From Sporanaerobium hydrogeniformans (GTDB taxonomy: Bacteria > Bacillota > Clostridia > Lachnospirales > Cellulosilyticaceae): a DNA stretch of 64,000 nt. A model generated the notes under the pieces. It was not told the origin of the DNA. It did no database searches and saw nothing but the letters and a program-made list of their open reading frames with translations. This document shows positions 26,644 to 35,755 of this stretch, one piece after another. The position numbers were made by a program, and so were the translations under genes. The stretch spans positions 124,001 to 188,000 of the forward strand of contig NZ_PEDL01000001.1 in NCBI RefSeq assembly GCF_002735925.1, in the 5' to 3' direction. Each line of letters starts with the position of its first letter. Positions within the stretch are counted from its first letter, which is position 1.

Positions 26644-27939
26644 ATGGAGCCGTTATGTAGTCTTGTTTTAGGTATGTGTATAGGTGTGGAATATTTTTTA
26701 AGTTTTAGCCCAGGACCTTATAGTCGATTGTTAGTTATTATAAAATATAGCATGTTACTTCTCTTATGTCGTGAATATAGTAAGGAACGATTTTATCAAA
26801 AGATAAATGGTTGTATAAGAGGTGGAAAAAAATTAGGTTGGAGAGAGCGAATGATAGAAGGTCTATTGCTATTAGTGGGCTTAGCTGGTACATGGGGGGC
26901 TTCCAAGTTAAATGCTTTCCTCCAACAAAATATACGGCAAGGAGAGACATTAGGACCTTATGAAAGTTTATTTGTATTGGTATTAGTACCATCACTTGTT
27001 TATATGGGATTTTGTATAATGCGTCTTAGAGAATATAAAGGGTGGCTAGAAAAAAACAAGAAAAAGCTTATTTTAGGTGTTTATCTATTTGCTTGGTTAT
27101 GGTTTGGGTGTTTGTATTTTTATTTGGCACAGCAGGCACAAGGGGAATATTATACATTTACAGATACGGGTAAGCGTGATGCAGTTATTAGAGGGATGAT
27201 GCAAGAGAAAGCGTATTCGTCAGAGTTGGCATTTTATATGAATAATATAGTAAAAGAAGGAGGACAAGAAAAAAGTTTTTTAAGTCTAGCCCTACAAGAG
27301 AATATTATTTATTTTACAGAGGAACAAATAGGGGAAAGTTGGGGGCGATTTTACGAACAACGCCTTGTCGAGCAAGGTTATACCCACTTTTTACCACAAG
27401 GTGTTATTAAAAATTATATTTTAAACAGTAAAGCTATTCAAGATACTAACTATGAAATTAAATGGAAGAAATATTTAGGGAAAGAATATGTTGTTGTTAA
27501 GATAGCACTTTATAAATTAGCCTTTTTTGATGAAGAACGCTGCACCTACATGCTAGATGATAGTAGATACTATGCTTATTATAAAACACTTAAGCCAGAT
27601 AAAACCCTAATACTTATTTATACACCTGAGGAATATATTATTAACTATCACAATGAACGATTACGTCCTACACACTATTTAACGAGTGTGCTAAGAGACT
27701 CTCATACGTTACTTGATAGGGAAGCTGAGGAAATTAAAGAAGGGCTAGAAAGCTATGTCTACTATCCGTTAGAAGATTTTTTGTACTTTAGTGCAGTTAT
27801 TATTTCTACTTTAGGATTAGGTGATATTACCCCTAATGATAGCGTGGTAAGAGTATTTGTTATGTTAGAAACTTTATTCGGTGTTGTAATAATGGGGATT
27901 TATGTATCACTTATAGGAGCTTCTCAAAAAAAGGAATAA
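26644..27939 (+). CDS. Membrane protein with C-terminal ion-channel pore module
   Basis: Unusual 431-residue protein. The N-terminal half has about four hydrophobic segments (about 5-45, 72-90, 102-125 and 141-162). A polar domain of roughly 215 residues follows (about 163-377), then a pore helix, the filter-like sequence TLGLGDITP (389-397), and a final helix (about 400-424). Pore helix, filter and last helix match the two-transmembrane potassium channel module (Ion_trans_2), with Leu where Tyr or Phe is usual in TxGYGD. If the module is real, the large domain occupies the outside turret between first helix and pore. No ribosome site is very strong (GGGAGTAGG before the ATG). A zinc transporter gene follows by 27 bp. 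Ion selectivity cannot be told. Confidence 0.7.
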   Translation: MEPLCSLVLGMCIGVEYFLSFSPGPYSRLLVIIKYSMLLLLCREYSKERFYQKINGCIRGGKKLGWRERMIEGLLLLVGLAGTWGASKLNAFLQQNIRQGETLGPYESLFVLVLVPSLVYMGFCIMRLREYKGWLEKNKKKLILGVYLFAWLWFGCLYFYLAQQAQGEYYTFTDTGKRDAVIRGMMQEKAYSSELAFYMNNIVKEGGQEKSFLSLALQENIIYFTEEQIGESWGRFYEQRLVEQGYTHFLPQGVIKNYILNSKAIQDTNYEIKWKKYLGKEYVVVKIALYKLAFFDEERCTYMLDDSRYYAYYKTLKPDKTLILIYTPEEYIINYHNERLRPTHYLTSVLRDSHTLLDREAEEIKEGLESYVYYPLEDFLYFSAVIISTLGLGDITPNDSVVRVFVMLETLFGVVIMGIYVSLIGASQKKE

Positions 27940-27966
27940 CTATCTATATAAAGAGGGGGCATTAGG

Positions 27967-28695
27967 ATGAGTATACAAATAGTTGGATTAATGGGGTGTA
28001 TAGCAGAAGGTCTAGGTCTTCTTGTAGGAATTATTGTGTTTTATCTTTTTAAGGTAACACATAAGCGGAGTATTGGTATGTTATTTGGAGGCACATCAGG
28101 ACTTATGATTGCCATTATCTGTTTTGATGTACTTCCAGAAGCACTTTCTAAAAATCGTATGGATTTAGTTTTATTAGGTACAATAATAGGAATACTAATA
28201 GGATTGCTACTAGATGAAATGATGCCTTATTTAGAAGAAAGAGTGGGAAACAAGGGAGGGAAATTAAGCACAGCTCTTGTACTTGTTATAGGTATTGCCA
28301 TACATAATATTCCGGAAGGATTTGCTTTAGGGGCATTAGCAGCAACAGGAACGGATGCAGTTAAGCAGTTTATTATTATTTTAGCACTTCATAGTATTCC
28401 AGAAGGTATTGCTGTTGCTATTCCTTTTAAGGCAGCTCAAGTTAACTTAAAGAAGATCTTTTTTATTCCCTTTATTTTAGGAAGTATTATGGGAATAGGT
28501 GTTATTTTAGGACATGTATTAAGTCACTCAAGTGAATCTTTTGTAGTATTGGCATTAGGTATCGCAACAGGAGTCATTCTCTATATTGTATGTGAAGAGC
28601 TTTTGCCTGAATCACGTAAAAGCTGGAATGGGCGAATGACAACAGTAGCAACTATTTTGGGTATTATTTTAGGCCTAGTACTACTAGGTAAATAA
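27967..28695 (+). CDS. ZIP family metal transporter
   Basis: Cytoplasmic-membrane metal-ion permease of the ZIP/ZupT type, 242 residues with about eight hydrophobic helices. The paired metal-binding motifs of helices IV and V are clear: HNIPEGFALG (about 115) and HSIPEGIAVA (about 140). GAGGGGGC precedes the ATG. It begins 27 bp after the channel-like gene and is followed by a DUF1540 gene 68 bp later. Likely substrates are zinc, iron or manganese; sequence alone does not decide. Confidence 0.92.
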   Translation: MSIQIVGLMGCIAEGLGLLVGIIVFYLFKVTHKRSIGMLFGGTSGLMIAIICFDVLPEALSKNRMDLVLLGTIIGILIGLLLDEMMPYLEERVGNKGGKLSTALVLVIGIAIHNIPEGFALGALAATGTDAVKQFIIILALHSIPEGIAVAIPFKAAQVNLKKIFFIPFILGSIMGIGVILGHVLSHSSESFVVLALGIATGVILYIVCEELLPESRKSWNGRMTTVATILGIILGLVLLGK

Positions 28696-28763
28696 AAGGT
28701 ATATTTTTTTCTATTTTTGTCATAATAAGTGTAAAATCCTAGAGAATATAAAGGAGAAAGTAT

Positions 28764-29081
28764 ATGCCGTTATTAAGATGTGATGTAGATAATTGTGTAC
28801 ACAATGGACAAAACTGTTGTGAACTTGGACAAATTGCTGTGAAAGGACGTTCAGCTCAAAATGCAAGTGAAACCTGCTGTAGTACCTTTTGTGAGTGTAC
28901 AGGGAGTATGAGTAATGCTTGTATAGATATAAATCCACAAGCGGAGGTACAAATTAAATGTAGCGCTCAAAACTGTACACATAATGAAAACTTCTATTGT
29001 AATGCGAGAGATATTAATGTGTGTGGCTGTGGAGCTAGTTCTGCAGAGTATACCTCTTGTTCAAGCTTTCACATGCGATAA
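28764..29081 (+). CDS. Cysteine-rich protein with two DUF1540 domains
   Basis: Small soluble protein of 105 residues made of two related Cys-rich units, about 1-45 (CDVDNCVHN, CCELGQI, CCSTFCE) and about 60-105 (CSAQNCTHN, FYCNARDI, CSSF). The spacing of Cys and His-Asn resembles a metal-binding fold, probably zinc, but the DUF1540 family has no assigned function. AAAGGAG precedes the ATG at 28764. It lies 68 bp after a ZIP transporter gene and ends in a terminator. The family is common in spore-forming Clostridia. Confidence 0.88.
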   Translation: MPLLRCDVDNCVHNGQNCCELGQIAVKGRSAQNASETCCSTFCECTGSMSNACIDINPQAEVQIKCSAQNCTHNENFYCNARDINVCGCGASSAEYTSCSSFHMR

Positions 29082-29112
29082 GACATATTCACTTAATAAA
29101 GTTGCCCATAAT

Positions 29113-29160
29113 CAAAAAAGGTGCTATGTCATACCTAAAGGTGTGCTGTAGCACTTTTTT
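29113..29160 (+). terminator. Terminator after the DUF1540 gene
   Basis: Stem GTGCTA/TAGCAC extended by A6/T6 with one bulge, an inner ACC/GGT pairing, then T6 at about 29155. A wider AATCAAAA/TTTTGATT pairing surrounds it. Confidence 0.7.
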
Positions 29161-29203
29161 AATAACTACTTTTGATTAAATGGCATTAAGAATTTAAAAA
29201 ATC

Positions 29204-29245
29204 TAAACACAAGAGGTAGTATATGTTAAAATAGAACTACCTCTT
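29204..29245 (+). promoter_or_regulatory. uvrB promoter with flanking inverted repeat
   Basis: TAAACA (29204-29209), 17-bp spacer, extended -10 TGTTAAAAT (TAAAAT at 29227-29232). A perfect 10-bp inverted repeat AAGAGGTAGT/ACTACCTCTT (29211-29220, 29236-29245) straddles the -10, as an operator might. No LexA-type box is visible. Confidence 0.5.
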
Positions 29246-29356
29246 TATGGTATGTACAAAAAGGTAAGCTAGTTAGATGAAAAACAATAAAAACAAATAT
29301 CTAAAAGTAGATGAAGCATAAAGATACATCCTACTAAGAAAAAGGAGGAATGATAG

Positions 29357-31342
29357 ATGAGTACATTTAAACTGATTTCAGAATTCGTACCTACGGGAGA
29401 CCAACCTCAAGCTATTGAAGAGTTAACAGCCAGTTTAAAAGAAGGACATCGTTTTCAGACATTACTAGGAGTAACAGGTTCAGGAAAAACTTTTACCATG
29501 GCAAATATTATTCAAAAGCTGCAAAAACCAACTTTGATTATTGCCCACAATAAAACGTTAGCAGCTCAGCTCTATAGTGAATTTAAAGAATTTTTTCCAG
29601 ATAATGCAGTAGAGTATTTTGTATCTTATTATGATTATTATCAGCCAGAAGCTTATGTACCTCATAGTGATACGTATATCGAAAAAGATTCTAGTGTCAA
29701 TGAAGAGATTGATAAGCTACGTCACTCAGCAACAGCTTCCTTATGTGAGCGTAAAGATGTTATTATCGTAGCGAGTGTTTCCTGTATCTATGGTTTAGGG
29801 GATCCTATTGATTATGCAAATCAAGTGCTTTCTCTTCGTACAGGTATGGAAATGGATCGTGATGATGTTTTAAGAAGGCTCATTCATATCCAGTACACAC
29901 GAAATGACATGGACTTTGCCAGAGCTACTTTTCGGGTAAGGGGAGATACTGTAGAGATTATTCCTGCTAATATGTCGGAGAAGGCTATCCGTATTGAATT
30001 CTTTGGTGATGAAATTGACCGTATTGCTGAGATTGATGCTTTAACAGGGGCGGTTCTTGGTTACAGGGAGCATGTTGTTATCTTTCCAGCTTCTTTTTAT
30101 GCTATTTCTAATGAAAAGATGCAAGAAGCCATTGCACGTATTGAAGAAGAGTTAAAAGACCGTGTGCAGGAACTTAAAGAAGAAGATAAACTTTTAGAAA
30201 TGCAACGTATTACACAACGTACCAACTTTGATATAGAAATGCTAAGAGAAATGGGATATTGCTCAGGTGTAGAAAACTATTCAAGGCATTTGTCAGGAAG
30301 AGAGGAAGGCAGTACGCCTTTTACTTTGCTAGATTATTTCCCAGAAGATTTTTTAATGATTATTGATGAGTCTCACATGACCATTCCTCAAATAAAAGCT
30401 ATGTATAATGGAGATAGAGCGAGAAAGACTGTACTAGTTGACTATGGATTTAGATTACCTTCAGCTCTTGATAATAGACCTTTACGTTTTGAAGAATTTG
30501 AGAGTAAGATTCATCAGCTCCTGTTTGTATCAGCTACCCCTGCTCAGTTTGAACTAGAGCATTCTTTGGTGATTGCAGAACAACTTATTCGCCCAACCGG
30601 ACTTTTAGACCCTACTATTGAGGTAAGACCTGTAAAGGGACAGATAGATGATTTATTAGGAGAGATTAATAAACAGGTAACAAGTGGAGATAAAGTTCTT
30701 GTAACGACCCTTACAAAGCGTATGTCAGAAGATTTAACAGATTATCTTAAGGAGATGGGCATTAAAGTAAAATATCTTCATTCAGATATCGATACTTTAG
30801 AACGAATAGAAATTGTAAGGGACTTACGATTAGGTGTGTTTGATGTTTTAATAGGGATAAATCTGTTAAGAGAAGGACTTGATATTCCAGAGGTATCCCT
30901 TATTGCCATACTAGATGCTGATAAGGAGGGATTCTTACGTTCAGAAACTTCCCTTATTCAGACAATAGGACGTGCTGCGCGTAATGTAAAGGGACGTGTT
31001 ATTATGTATGCAGATACTGTAACGCGTTCAATGGAGGCAGCTATTTCAGAAACAATTAGAAGACGTAAAATTCAAAGTGAGTATAATAAAGAACATGGCA
31101 TTGTACCTCAAACCATTAAAAAGAAAATTCGTGATGTGATTGTGGCAACGAAGAAAGTAGAGGAAGGAAATAACCTCTTTAAAGAAAAAGATCCTGAGTC
31201 TATGTCACAAGAAGAATTAGAAAAGACCATCAAGAAGCTTGAAAAGGAAATGAAGAAGGCTGCTATGGATTTACAGTTTGAAAAAGCAGCTGAACTTCGA
31301 GATACGCTAATGGAGTTGAAGAAAATTTTTGTAATGCGTTAA
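29357..31342 (+). CDS. uvrB: Excinuclease ABC subunit B
   Basis: DNA-damage verification helicase of nucleotide excision repair; takes over from UvrA and recruits UvrC. The 661-residue protein has Walker A GVTGSGKT (about 40-47), the beta-hairpin region [16 protein letters not shown] Walker B ([11 protein letters not shown]), the helicase motif QTIGRAARN, and a C-terminal UVR motif that binds UvrC. AAAGGAGGAATGAT precedes the ATG. uvrA lies about 5 kb downstream and uvrC about 9 kb downstream, with unrelated genes between. Confidence 0.98.
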   Translation: MSTFKLISEFVPTGDQPQAIEELTASLKEGHRFQTLLGVTGSGKTFTMANIIQKLQKPTLIIAHNKTLAAQLYSEFKEFFPDNAVEYFVSYYDYYQPEAYVPHSDTYIEKDSSVNEEIDKLRHSATASLCERKDVIIVASVSCIYGLGDPIDYANQVLSLRTGMEMDRDDVLRRLIHIQYTRNDMDFARATFRVRGDTVEIIPANMSEKAIRIEFFGDEIDRIAEIDALTGAVLGYREHVVIFPASFYAISNEKMQEAIARIEEELKDRVQELKEEDKLLEMQRITQRTNFDIEMLREMGYCSGVENYSRHLSGREEGSTPFTLLDYFPEDFLMIIDESHMTIPQIKAMYNGDRARKTVLVDYGFRLPSALDNRPLRFEEFESKIHQLLFVSATPAQFELEHSLVIAEQLIRPTGLLDPTIEVRPVKGQIDDLLGEINKQVTSGDKVLVTTLTKRMSEDLTDYLKEMGIKVKYLHSDIDTLERIEIVRDLRLGVFDVLIGINLLREGLDIPEVSLIAILDADKEGFLRSETSLIQTIGRAARNVKGRVIMYADTVTRSMEAAISETIRRRKIQSEYNKEHGIVPQTIKKKIRDVIVATKKVEEGNNLFKEKDPESMSQEELEKTIKKLEKEMKKAAMDLQFEKAAELRDTLMELKKIFVMR

Positions 31343-31363
31343 AATGATATAAGATATAAAGCA

Positions 31364-31415
31364 AAGCGCCCCTTTAAATATAACGAATTTTTATGTTATA
31401 TTTAGAGAGGCGCTT
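31364..31415. terminator. Bidirectional terminator between uvrB and vanW
   Basis: 21-bp arms (31364-31384, 31395-31415) with one mismatch and one G-T pair, 10-nt loop, between converging genes. Confidence 0.8.
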
Positions 31416-31416
31416 A

Positions 31417-32787
31417 TTATTTAGGGAAGCCTGTTCGGTAAATAGTAGGAGAAGGACGATAGATATCGTCAGCGATTTCCTCGGTGCTTACTAATTGGTT
31501 ATTTGTATAAAGCTTTCGATAAGATTTTGCCTTGTAGCCTATTGTACCTTTTTGAACTAAAATTCTGTCAGTAGGAGAAAGACTGGAATCGTAACGATAG
31601 GTAACTGGGGAAGGTAAAAGTTGATAAACATCATTTTCTATACGGTAATCTTTTCCTGACAAGGAAGAATGTGAGTAGACAGTGATATAAATCTGTGAGG
31701 CATCTGTATAAGCTTCTATGTAGAGAGGGTAATTAAAAGTATTTTTAAACTTGTAGTCAATAGTTCCATAACTTACTGTGGCATCTAAACCAATAGGTAC
31801 ATAAGTAGATATTTTAGAATGTGGTCTACGCTCTAATGAGCAAAGGCCTGTTCGAAGAATAGCATTATAAAGTGTACTAGAAACTTGACAAATACCACCA
31901 CCCAAACCTTGAGTTATAGTGCCGTTTGAGATAACAGGAGCCATCTTATAACCTTTCTCAAGAGTGGTTTCTCCTACTGTTTCGTTAAAACTAAACACAT
32001 CTCCTGGCATAAGTAGAGTACCATTAATAGCTTCCGCACTCAAACGAATATTTTCTGTACGTCCATCGGGTGTATGTGGAAAACTAGTAGAAAAAGAAGC
32101 AATTTTAGTAGTAGAGGCAGCCATATATTCTGTTGTGTACTGAGGCTGAACCTCTGTTATAGGAGCTGTAATTGCAATGTTTTCGGTTATTTTCTGTGAT
32201 AAAGCTGTTTGAATAAGAGAAATAAGCTTGGGTTCATCTAGGGAGTATGCAGCTTGACTAGGAATAACTTCAAGTTTTCCTCTTCCTTTTTGAATGATTT
32301 GTGCATTCTTAACTTCACTATTAAGAGAGGAAGCTATCTGATGTACAAATCTTTTGATAATTTTCTCATCATATTCAAGACTTAAAGTATACTTTTTAGG
32401 GAAACCATGTTTAATATATTGATATTTCAAAAGAAGAGAATCCTCTTTTCCTAAGTAGAGAGCTTCTTTAATAATAGCTTCAAGATTATTTCCTTTTAAA
32501 ACCTGATCAAGAGATAAGGTATAAGTTTTAGGACCAGCATGAACAAAAATTACTTTATTTTGTATAAGTTCCATATAATTTTTTTGAAGAGAGCTCCTAG
32601 CTTCATCTAGGGTTTTACCAGACAAGTCTAAATCCTCTACAAAAACATGGTTATAAATTAAAGAGTCCCATTCTTTGACAATGGGACTTACTTCCTGTAT
32701 AACAGTTAAGAATAATGCTAAGAAGTAAAGGGAAGCTTGTAAAAATAAAAGGGTTAAGGTACGTTTAATAGAAATAGATTTTAGCAT
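31417..32787 (-). CDS. VanW family protein
   Basis: Membrane-anchored cell-envelope protein of 456 residues. Parts in order: an N-terminal hydrophobic anchor (about 7-25), a peptidoglycan-binding-like (PG_binding_4) region (about 55-200), the VanW domain (about 245-370, with GGGICQVSSTLYNAI and ERRPHS), and a C-terminal G5-like extension. The family occurs with vancomycin-resistance loci and also widely in Clostridia with an unclear wall function; no resistance genes are nearby. I chose the ATG at 32787, preceded by GAGGT; an ATG at 32799 is less well placed. It is the last gene of a three-gene operon with two unknown proteins. Confidence 0.9.
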   Translation of the reverse strand: MLKSISIKRTLTLLFLQASLYFLALFLTVIQEVSPIVKEWDSLIYNHVFVEDLDLSGKTLDEARSSLQKNYMELIQNKVIFVHAGPKTYTLSLDQVLKGNNLEAIIKEALYLGKEDSLLLKYQYIKHGFPKKYTLSLEYDEKIIKRFVHQIASSLNSEVKNAQIIQKGRGKLEVIPSQAAYSLDEPKLISLIQTALSQKITENIAITAPITEVQPQYTTEYMAASTTKIASFSTSFPHTPDGRTENIRLSAEAINGTLLMPGDVFSFNETVGETTLEKGYKMAPVISNGTITQGLGGGICQVSSTLYNAILRTGLCSLERRPHSKISTYVPIGLDATVSYGTIDYKFKNTFNYPLYIEAYTDASQIYITVYSHSSLSGKDYRIENDVYQLLPSPVTYRYDSSLSPTDRILVQKGTIGYKAKSYRKLYTNNQLVSTEEIADDIYRPSPTIYRTGFPK

Positions 32788-32808
32788 GCAATACCTCATA
32801 AACTTTCA

Positions 32809-33405
32809 TTATTTTTTAAAGAAACTCACAATTTTTTCAATACGAGCAGTTTCCTCTTGAATAATTGTATCCTGTCCTTTAAGAAGGAGCTCTTTTCCTT
32901 TGATTTTTTCTTGAAGTTGGTTAATAGAAGCTGTGAGTTCTGCAATTTGCTCACGATAAGTAGCGATCTCTTCTCTTGTATAAGCGGTATAATCTTTTAT
33001 AAGTGCATGAAGAGCTTGAAGTCTTTCTTCTCCATCTTTTAAAAGTCCTTCAAGATTTAAATGAGAGACTGTAATAATATTTTTAACAGTATCTTTAAGT
33101 ACTTCTTCCGTTAAACTTTCAGGGAGGGCTGCAAGAAGTCCTTCAAGCATAAAAATAGTATCTGTAGAAGATGCAGCAGATAAATGATAGTGACTATAAA
33201 TTTCTTCTAAGCTTAGGTTGGCAGTATACCTAGGAGCTTGAACAACAACTTTCTCTTCTGGTTCTGGAAGAGGTGAGGGCATAGTAGGTGCCGGTTGTTC
33301 CTCTGTGGCTACTGATATAGGTGCGGTTGTAATGTCTTCTGGAAGCACCTCGTTATCCGTTTTTTCAACTAAATTGTACTTTTCTAATACAGACATGAGT
33401 TTCAC
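32809..33405 (-). CDS. Unknown protein with C-terminal coiled coil
   Basis: Protein of 198 residues that I do not recognise. A GTG at 33405 has GAGAGGT eight bases upstream and is the best start; an ATG three codons in is the alternative. The first 60 residues are rich in Pro, Glu and Thr (a linker such as PTMPSPLPEPEE), the middle is helical, and about residues 140-190 form a probable coiled coil. There is no signal peptide or membrane segment, so it is probably cytoplasmic. It lies 21 bp before vanW and 41 bp after a small membrane-protein gene, all three with similar ribosome sites. Confidence 0.7.
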   Translation of the reverse strand: MKLMSVLEKYNLVEKTDNEVLPEDITTAPISVATEEQPAPTMPSPLPEPEEKVVVQAPRYTANLSLEEIYSHYHLSAASSTDTIFMLEGLLAALPESLTEEVLKDTVKNIITVSHLNLEGLLKDGEERLQALHALIKDYTAYTREEIATYREQIAELTASINQLQEKIKGKELLLKGQDTIIQEETARIEKIVSFFKK

Positions 33406-33446
33406 TGTACCATACCTCTCTCATATAAAATTTTAATTATCAAAGC

Positions 33447-33641
33447 CTATAATAAATAGGATATAATCCATTTGCCAGCTAATAAGCCAGATAAAAACAT
33501 ACCAATACTAGGAACAATATAATAAATTTTGGTTGCTAAGCGATAATTCTTTTTATGAAGAATACGATTAATAAAAAACAAAAGAGAATTAAATCCAATG
33601 AGTCCAAGTACCAATATACATAAAGAAACAAATTTCCACAT
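33447..33641 (-). CDS. Small membrane protein, unknown function
   Basis: Protein of 64 residues with two hydrophobic helices (about 3-24 and 43-62) joined by a basic loop (NRILHKKNYRLATK), so a small hairpin membrane protein. ATGAGGTATATAT precedes the ATG at 33641, and a strong promoter lies 65 bp upstream. It leads the operon that continues with the coiled-coil protein and VanW. I do not recognise the family. Confidence 0.7.
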   Translation of the reverse strand: MWKFVSLCILVLGLIGFNSLLFFINRILHKKNYRLATKIYYIVPSIGMFLSGLLAGKWIISYLL

Positions 33642-33705
33642 ATATATACCTCATGAAAGTGTAATGAATGAAGATAAATGGTTATGATTTGTACCATTAT
33701 ATAAT

Positions 33706-33734
33706 ATTATAATATAATATAAAAATTGTTACAA
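33706..33734 (-). promoter_or_regulatory. Sigma-A promoter of the vanW operon
   Basis: On the minus strand TTGTAA (33729-33734), 17-bp spacer, TATAAT (33706-33711), in a very AT-rich stretch. Confidence 0.7.
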
Positions 33735-33790
33735 GTTATAGGTGAAATACTTTACAAAAAGATTAAAATAATTTTTTAAAAAAACTTGTA

Positions 33791-33832
33791 AAAAGTCATA
33801 GGTGGGTCATTATAGACCCACCTATGACTTTT
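33791..33832. terminator. Terminator of degV
   Basis: Perfect 18-bp stem (33791-33808, 33815-33832; left arm AAAAGTCATAGGTGGGTC), 6-nt loop, with T tracts in both directions. It lies 19 bp past the degV stop. Confidence 0.87.
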
Positions 33833-33850
33833 ATGAAAAAAGATGGCAAT

Positions 33851-34696
33851 TTATAAAGTATAGTAAGCTAGACCAATACTACCAGGTCCGACATGGAGTC
33901 CAATAACAGGTCCGATGGATTGGATTTTTACCTTTAAGTGAATATGTTTCTCAAGTTCTGCTGCTAAAAGTTGTCCTTCCTCAGGACAATTAATATGATG
34001 GACAATGACTTCGCCTAATTGAGCAGATTGGATATCCATTAAAAACTGCTGAATAATGGTGTCGATAGCTTTCTTTTTAGTACGTACTTTTGTAAAAACA
34101 GTAGTTTTACCTTTTTCTACAGTTAGGATAGGCTTGATTTGGAGAAGAGTACCTAAAAGAGCAGAAGCCCCTCCAATACGACCACCTTTTCTAAGATAAT
34201 CAAGAACATGCGGGGTAAATAAAAACCTGCTATGCTCACGTATAGCAGTTGTATGTGCTATGACTTCTTGAAGGGAATGGCCTGCCTTTGCAAAACGAGC
34301 TGCCTCTAAAACCATATAACCCATTTGCATACAATTAGAAGTAGAATCAAAAAGTTCGATTGTAGCTTGAGGGTATTTCTCAAGAATGATGTTTTTAATA
34401 AGTTGAGCACTTGTATAAGTCCCACTCATTTGAGAAGAAAGGAAAATACCTAAAATGCTATCACCTTGAGAAACAATAGATTCAAAGGTAGTTAACATTT
34501 CTTCTGGAGAAGGCTGGGAGGAAGTAGGGAGCTCTGTGGATTTTCCCATTTCTTCATAAAAAGTGTCATTACTTAAGTCAAGTTCACGATAAGATTTACC
34601 ATTTAAAACCACATTAAGGGAAACAATCCGAATATCATAGGTATCGCTATATTCCTGAGGCAGATAACAGGTACTATCTGTAACTATTTTAATCAT
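33851..34696 (-). CDS. DegV family fatty-acid-binding protein
   Basis: DegV-fold protein of 281 residues that binds a long-chain fatty acid; some relatives serve as FakB in the fatty acid kinase system. It begins IKIVTDSTCYLPQ, has the TSQPSPEEM motif (about 57-65) and the LRKGGRIGGASALLG segment (about 165-180), all typical. AAAGGAG lies before the ATG. It is transcribed alone to the left from a promoter at about 34.8 kb, ending in a strong hairpin. No fakA is nearby, so the kinase link is inference. Confidence 0.92.
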   Translation of the reverse strand: MIKIVTDSTCYLPQEYSDTYDIRIVSLNVVLNGKSYRELDLSNDTFYEEMGKSTELPTSSQPSPEEMLTTFESIVSQGDSILGIFLSSQMSGTYTSAQLIKNIILEKYPQATIELFDSTSNCMQMGYMVLEAARFAKAGHSLQEVIAHTTAIREHSRFLFTPHVLDYLRKGGRIGGASALLGTLLQIKPILTVEKGKTTVFTKVRTKKKAIDTIIQQFLMDIQSAQLGEVIVHHINCPEEGQLLAAELEKHIHLKVKIQSIGPVIGLHVGPGSIGLAYYTL

Positions 34697-35001
34697 TTAA
34701 ATTTTCTCCTTTCACCTCTTTACATTTTTATCTAAAGACATTTAAAAAACACCAACTCCAAGGACGCTGTTTACTAGCAAGTATTATACAATAGATTTTT
34801 CGATTTGATAAGGTAATTTGTAAAATCTATAAACAAATTGAATAGGTGATAGCTTCCAGTTAGTTTTAGGATTAAAAGTATAGATAAAGTGATGAAGCTA
34901 TGCTATTCTATTAAAGATAAATAGGTGTTATTTTAAATAAAAGGGGCGGTATGAAATGCCTAGTTTAAATGAAATATAAAAATGAATAAGGTGGTAAATA
35001 G
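34697..35001. other. Divergent intergenic region between degV and udk
   Basis: This 305-bp gap holds the degV promoter on the minus strand (listed separately). On the plus strand the udk leader is AT-rich with a possible but unconvincing -10; no riboswitch, RNA or repeat was seen. Confidence 0.5.
34783..34811 (-). promoter_or_regulatory. Sigma-A promoter of degV
   Basis: On the minus strand TTATCA (34806-34811), 17-bp spacer, TATAAT (34783-34788), about 90 bp before the degV start. Confidence 0.65.
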
Positions 35002-35622
35002 ATGGATAATACAATTATAATTGGTATAGCTGGAGGAACAGGCTCCGGTAAAACAACATTGACGCAAAAAATTAAAGAAACCTTTGAAGATCAAGTTGTA
35101 GTACTCTCTCATGATTATTATTATAAATCAAATGCCCATTTAATGTTTGAAGAAAGGGTGAAGCTTAACTATGATCATCCCAATGCATTTGATACAGATT
35201 TACTGATTGATCATATTCGAAAGCTTAAAGAAGGGGAAAGTATTTGGCATCCTATCTATTCCTTTGTGGAACATACACGTTTAGCAGAAAAGATAAAAGT
35301 AGAGCCTACTAAGGTGATTGTAGTAGAAGGGATTCTTATTTTTGAAAATCAAGAGCTTTGTGATTTAATGGATATTAAAGTGTTTGTAGATACAGATGCA
35401 GATGTGCGTATTATCAGACGTTTATTAAGAGATGTAAAAGATCGAGGACGTGATATGGATTCAGTTATTAAGCAATATTTAGGAACAGTAAAACCTATGC
35501 ATGAACAATTTGTAGATCCGAGTAAAAAGAGGGCAGATGTTATTATCCCAGAAGGTGGTTTTAATTCAGTAGCTCTTTCAATGATTTTAGAGCGTATTCG
35601 TAATTTTATTGCGAATAACTAA
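35002..35622 (+). CDS. udk: Uridine kinase
   Basis: Phosphorylates uridine and cytidine in pyrimidine salvage. The 206-residue protein is the usual length and has the P-loop GIAGGTGSGKTTLT (about 8-21), the SHDYYYK substrate motif and the RRLLRDVKDRGRD lid segment. AAGGTGG precedes the ATG at 35002. A 133-bp gap separates it from a DUF503 gene. It fits with the nucleoside importer at the left end of the window as a salvage function, though they are not linked genetically. Confidence 0.94.
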   Translation: MDNTIIIGIAGGTGSGKTTLTQKIKETFEDQVVVLSHDYYYKSNAHLMFEERVKLNYDHPNAFDTDLLIDHIRKLKEGESIWHPIYSFVEHTRLAEKIKVEPTKVIVVEGILIFENQELCDLMDIKVFVDTDADVRIIRRLLRDVKDRGRDMDSVIKQYLGTVKPMHEQFVDPSKKRADVIIPEGGFNSVALSMILERIRNFIANN

Positions 35623-35755
35623 CAAGTGAAAGAGAAGTAAAAGAGATCAAGGGTATAAAATGGGTTGATGAAGGGGAAAACTATACGAGAATTAGATTAT
35701 TTTCCAAAAGACAGGTTGATTTTTAGACATTTTCAAATCGCCTTGAGGAGAGCGT

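Noticed and set aside
29200-29356. LexA box at uvrB
   Set aside because: GAAC and GTT elements occur but not in the needed arrangement.
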